Positions 62,547 to 64,000 of a stretch of DNA of 64,000 nt are shown one piece after another. Made by a program: the position numbers and the translations under genes. This stretch comes from Endomicrobium sp. Its GTDB lineage: Bacteria; Elusimicrobiota; Endomicrobiia; Endomicrobiales; Endomicrobiaceae. The stretch covers positions 50,028-114,027 of the forward strand of contig JAISBM010000001.1 in assembly GCA_031266185.1 (NCBI GenBank). Direction: 5' to 3'. The notes below the pieces were generated by a model, which saw nothing but the letters and a program-made list of their open reading frames with translations, was not told the origin of the DNA and did no database searches. Each line of letters opens with the position of its first letter. The first letter of the stretch is position 1.

Positions 62547-64000
62547 ATGATAAAGAAATGTAGAGTAGTAGGGTTAGTACTAAGTTGTCTAATTTTGGAG
62601 ATATGTAGTTATGCTATTGTGGCTGCTCAGGAGATAAGAATAAATGGAGTGGTTGGTCATGATATTTATGGAAACGGAGCAGCAGGCAATCCGCCAGCAG
62701 ATAGAGAGTCTTCTAATAATAGTGTAGATATTGAAGGGGCGGCAGGGGTTAATGTTAGAGGAGATGTTGCAGGAGGTAGGAATCAAAGAGATGTAGTATC
62801 TAATAATAGAGTTGTCATAGATATTGCTGCGTGGAGAGGGGTTGTTGGGGCGGGAATTATTGAAGGTGATGTATACGGAGGGTGGAATCCTTCTGTAAGA
62901 GCAAGAGGAAATGCAATAAGTAACAGGATAACGATAAGAAATGGAACTATTAGTGGTGGACAGGGGGCGTATGGGGGTAGGTCTGAAGGAGGGATAGCCC
63001 GAAGGAACGAGATGGAGATGGAAGGAGGAACGATACAGCTTGGAGGTGCATATGGAGCGCGTAGTTATGGGGATGCAATAAGTAACAAGTTGAAGATTAC
63101 GGGTGGAACTATTAATGGTGGACAGGGGGCGTACGGAGGGAGATCTGATATAAGGACAGCCCAAGGGAACGAGGTGGAGATGGAAGGAGGAACAATTACC
63201 AATAATGCATATGGAGGGAGGGGTCATGGGGATGCAATAAGTAACAGGATGAAGATTACGGGTGGAACTATTAACGGTAGAGATGGGGCGTATGGGGGGT
63301 ATTCTGGTGGAGGGAAAGCCCAAGGGAACGAGATGGAGATGGAAGGGGGAGTAATAGCGGGAGATGCATATGGAGGGTATGGTCATTGGGATGCAATAAG
63401 TAACAGGATGAAGATTACGGGTGGAACTATTAATGGTGGAGATGGGTCGTACGGAGGGTGGACTGATGGAGGGAAAGCCCAAGGGAACGAGATGTATATG
63501 GAGGGAGGAGTAATTACCAATAATGCATGTGGAGGGACTGGTATAGTGGGGGATGCAATAAGTAACAGGGTGAAGATTACAGGTGGAACTATTGGAGGTG
63601 GGGCGTACGGAGGTTGTTCTATTGTAGGAAAAGTGGAAGGGAACGAGGTGGAGATGGAGGGAGGAACAATTACCAATGATGCATATGGAGGGAGTGGTCA
63701 GGGAGGTGCAATAAGAAACAGGATGAAGATTACGGGTGGAACTATTGGACGTGGGGCGGGTGGAGGGAGATCTGAAGGAGGGAAAGCCCAAGGGAACGAG
63801 ATGGAGATGGAGGGAGGAGTAATTACCAATAATGCATATGGGGGGTATGGTAAATTAGATGCGAATGGGAATAGAGTAATAATTAGAGGTGGAGAGATAT
63901 TGGCAAATGTTTATGGAGGCAAGTCAGAGGATGAGGGAGCAGTTGGAAACACAGTAGAGATTAGTGGTGATGCAAGATTTTCAACAGATACGTACATATA
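62547..64000 (+). CDS. Large repeat-built exported protein, autotransporter-like passenger (runs off the right edge)
   Basis: The frame from the ATG at 62547 is open to the end of the window (484 codons). A signal peptide covers about residues 1-27 (VVGLVLSCLILEICSYAIVA). From about residue 110 to 440 the protein is an array of 53-residue (159-bp) units, each with two similar halves: GNEMEMEGGTITNNAYGG and NRMKITGGTINGGDGAYGG. The N-x-(M/V)-x-(I/M)-x-GG-x-I...YGG rhythm predicts a right-handed beta helix, as in autotransporter passengers. About six units are visible. The gene is purine-rich and higher in GC than its neighbours. A C-terminal beta barrel would have to lie beyond the edge. A GGGGGAGG...GAGG ribosome site precedes the ATG. 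Confidence 0.8.
   Translation, partial: MIKKCRVVGLVLSCLILEICSYAIVAAQEIRINGVVGHDIYGNGAAGNPPADRESSNNSVDIEGAAGVNVRGDVAGGRNQRDVVSNNRVVIDIAAWRGVVGAGIIEGDVYGGWNPSVRARGNAISNRITIRNGTISGGQGAYGGRSEGGIARRNEMEMEGGTIQLGGAYGARSYGDAISNKLKITGGTINGGQGAYGGRSDIRTAQGNEVEMEGGTITNNAYGGRGHGDAISNRMKITGGTINGRDGAYGGYSGGGKAQGNEMEMEGGVIAGDAYGGYGHWDAISNRMKITGGTINGGDGSYGGWTDGGKAQGNEMYMEGGVITNNACGGTGIVGDAISNRVKITGGTIGGGAYGGCSIVGKVEGNEVEMEGGTITNDAYGGSGQGGAIRNRMKITGGTIGRGAGGGRSEGGKAQGNEMEMEGGVITNNAYGGYGKLDANGNRVIIRGGEILANVYGGKSEDEGAVGNTVEISGDARFSTDTYI
62700..63860 (+). repeat. Tandem array of about 159-bp coding repeats
   Basis: The anchor GATGCAATAAGTAACAGG recurs near 62911, 63073, 63232, 63391, 63553 and 63706, spacings of 162, 159, 159, 162 and about 153 bp, all multiples of three. 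Other anchors (ATTACGGGTGGAACTATT, GCCCAAGGGAACGAG) keep the same period. Copies are nearly identical in stretches, which points to recent duplication or gene conversion. Confidence 0.9.

Noticed and set aside
63383..63676. Proline-rich open frame on the minus strand
   Set aside because: Another antisense frame over the same repeats.
62589..63791. Long open frame of 400 codons on the minus strand, rich in Ser, Pro, Thr and His
   Set aside because: It is the antisense shadow of the repetitive plus-strand gene. The purine-rich glycine codons and the fixed 159-bp period keep stops out of this frame. It lacks a ribosome site and has an unnatural composition.

Overview
The window looks like the chromosome of a low-GC, Gram-negative bacterium of the Elusimicrobiota (Endomicrobium-like), quite possibly an intracellular symbiont. 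This is an inference. It rests on AT-rich coding sequence, LPS-type heptosyltransferases, a long pyrophosphate-dependent phosphofructokinase, the combination of housekeeping genes, and an unusually large amount of gene debris: about ten decayed genes with frameshifts or truncations next to intact essential genes. No rRNA operon, CRISPR array or intact insertion sequence was seen.

Layout. 0-3.1 kb: two family 9 glycosyltransferases (the first enters from the left edge) and PPi-phosphofructokinase. 3.1-5.2 kb: a graveyard with an AAA-ATPase/nuclease-like remnant, an unrecognised remnant and two family 8 glycosyltransferase remnants. 5.2-14.3 kb: tail-collar protein, TypA, a radical SAM/DUF2344 protein, RNase G and penicillin-binding protein 1A. 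14.4-20.3 kb: sugar-nucleotide and phosphohexomutase genes, DUF502 and HisS. 20.3-24.2 kb: S20, a BatE-like TPR/SH3 protein, then nadD-yqeK-lytR_C-rsfS. 24.2-31.1 kb: tsaB, tsaE and thiL against comEC, nadK, recN and xerD. 31.1-37.7 kb: a deformylase remnant, tRNA-Arg(CCG), PflX-like radical SAM, a pair of M16 peptidases, CCA-adding/poly(A) polymerase-type enzyme, tRNA-Gly(CCC), a small zinc-ribbon protein, and L13-S9.

37.9-47.3 kb: a TPR-like lipoprotein and a PorV/UPF0164 outer-membrane protein, then RNase H, RmuC, a histidine-kinase remnant, a RecB-type nuclease, a TMEM165/GDT1 exporter, Fic and cardiolipin synthase. 47.3-51.5 kb: a frameshifted acetyltransferase, a TRAM-only remnant of a YacL-type protein, then ispD-ispF-cysS-rlmB. 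51.5-60.5 kb is an accessory, decaying region: three DUF4143-type ATPases (one intact, one with a single frameshift, one in pieces), an LtaS-like sulfatase, LemA with a stub of HtpX, and a broken, apparently secreted macrodomain protein. 60.5-64 kb: exonuclease III, a VapBC-like pair, and the start of a large repeat-built surface protein that runs off the right edge.

The most interesting structures are: the 159-bp-repeat surface protein at the right edge; a family of short dispersed repeats sharing CCTGACTTG(A/T)CCGG, one pair of which bounds a 290-bp MITE-like element; a 0.2-0.36 kb repeat present at 45.4 and 55.1 kb; promoters whose -10 box lies 6-11 nt before the ATG, predicting leaderless mRNAs; and repeat-flanked, probably autoregulated promoters in front of the Fic, DUF4143 ATPase and VapBC genes.
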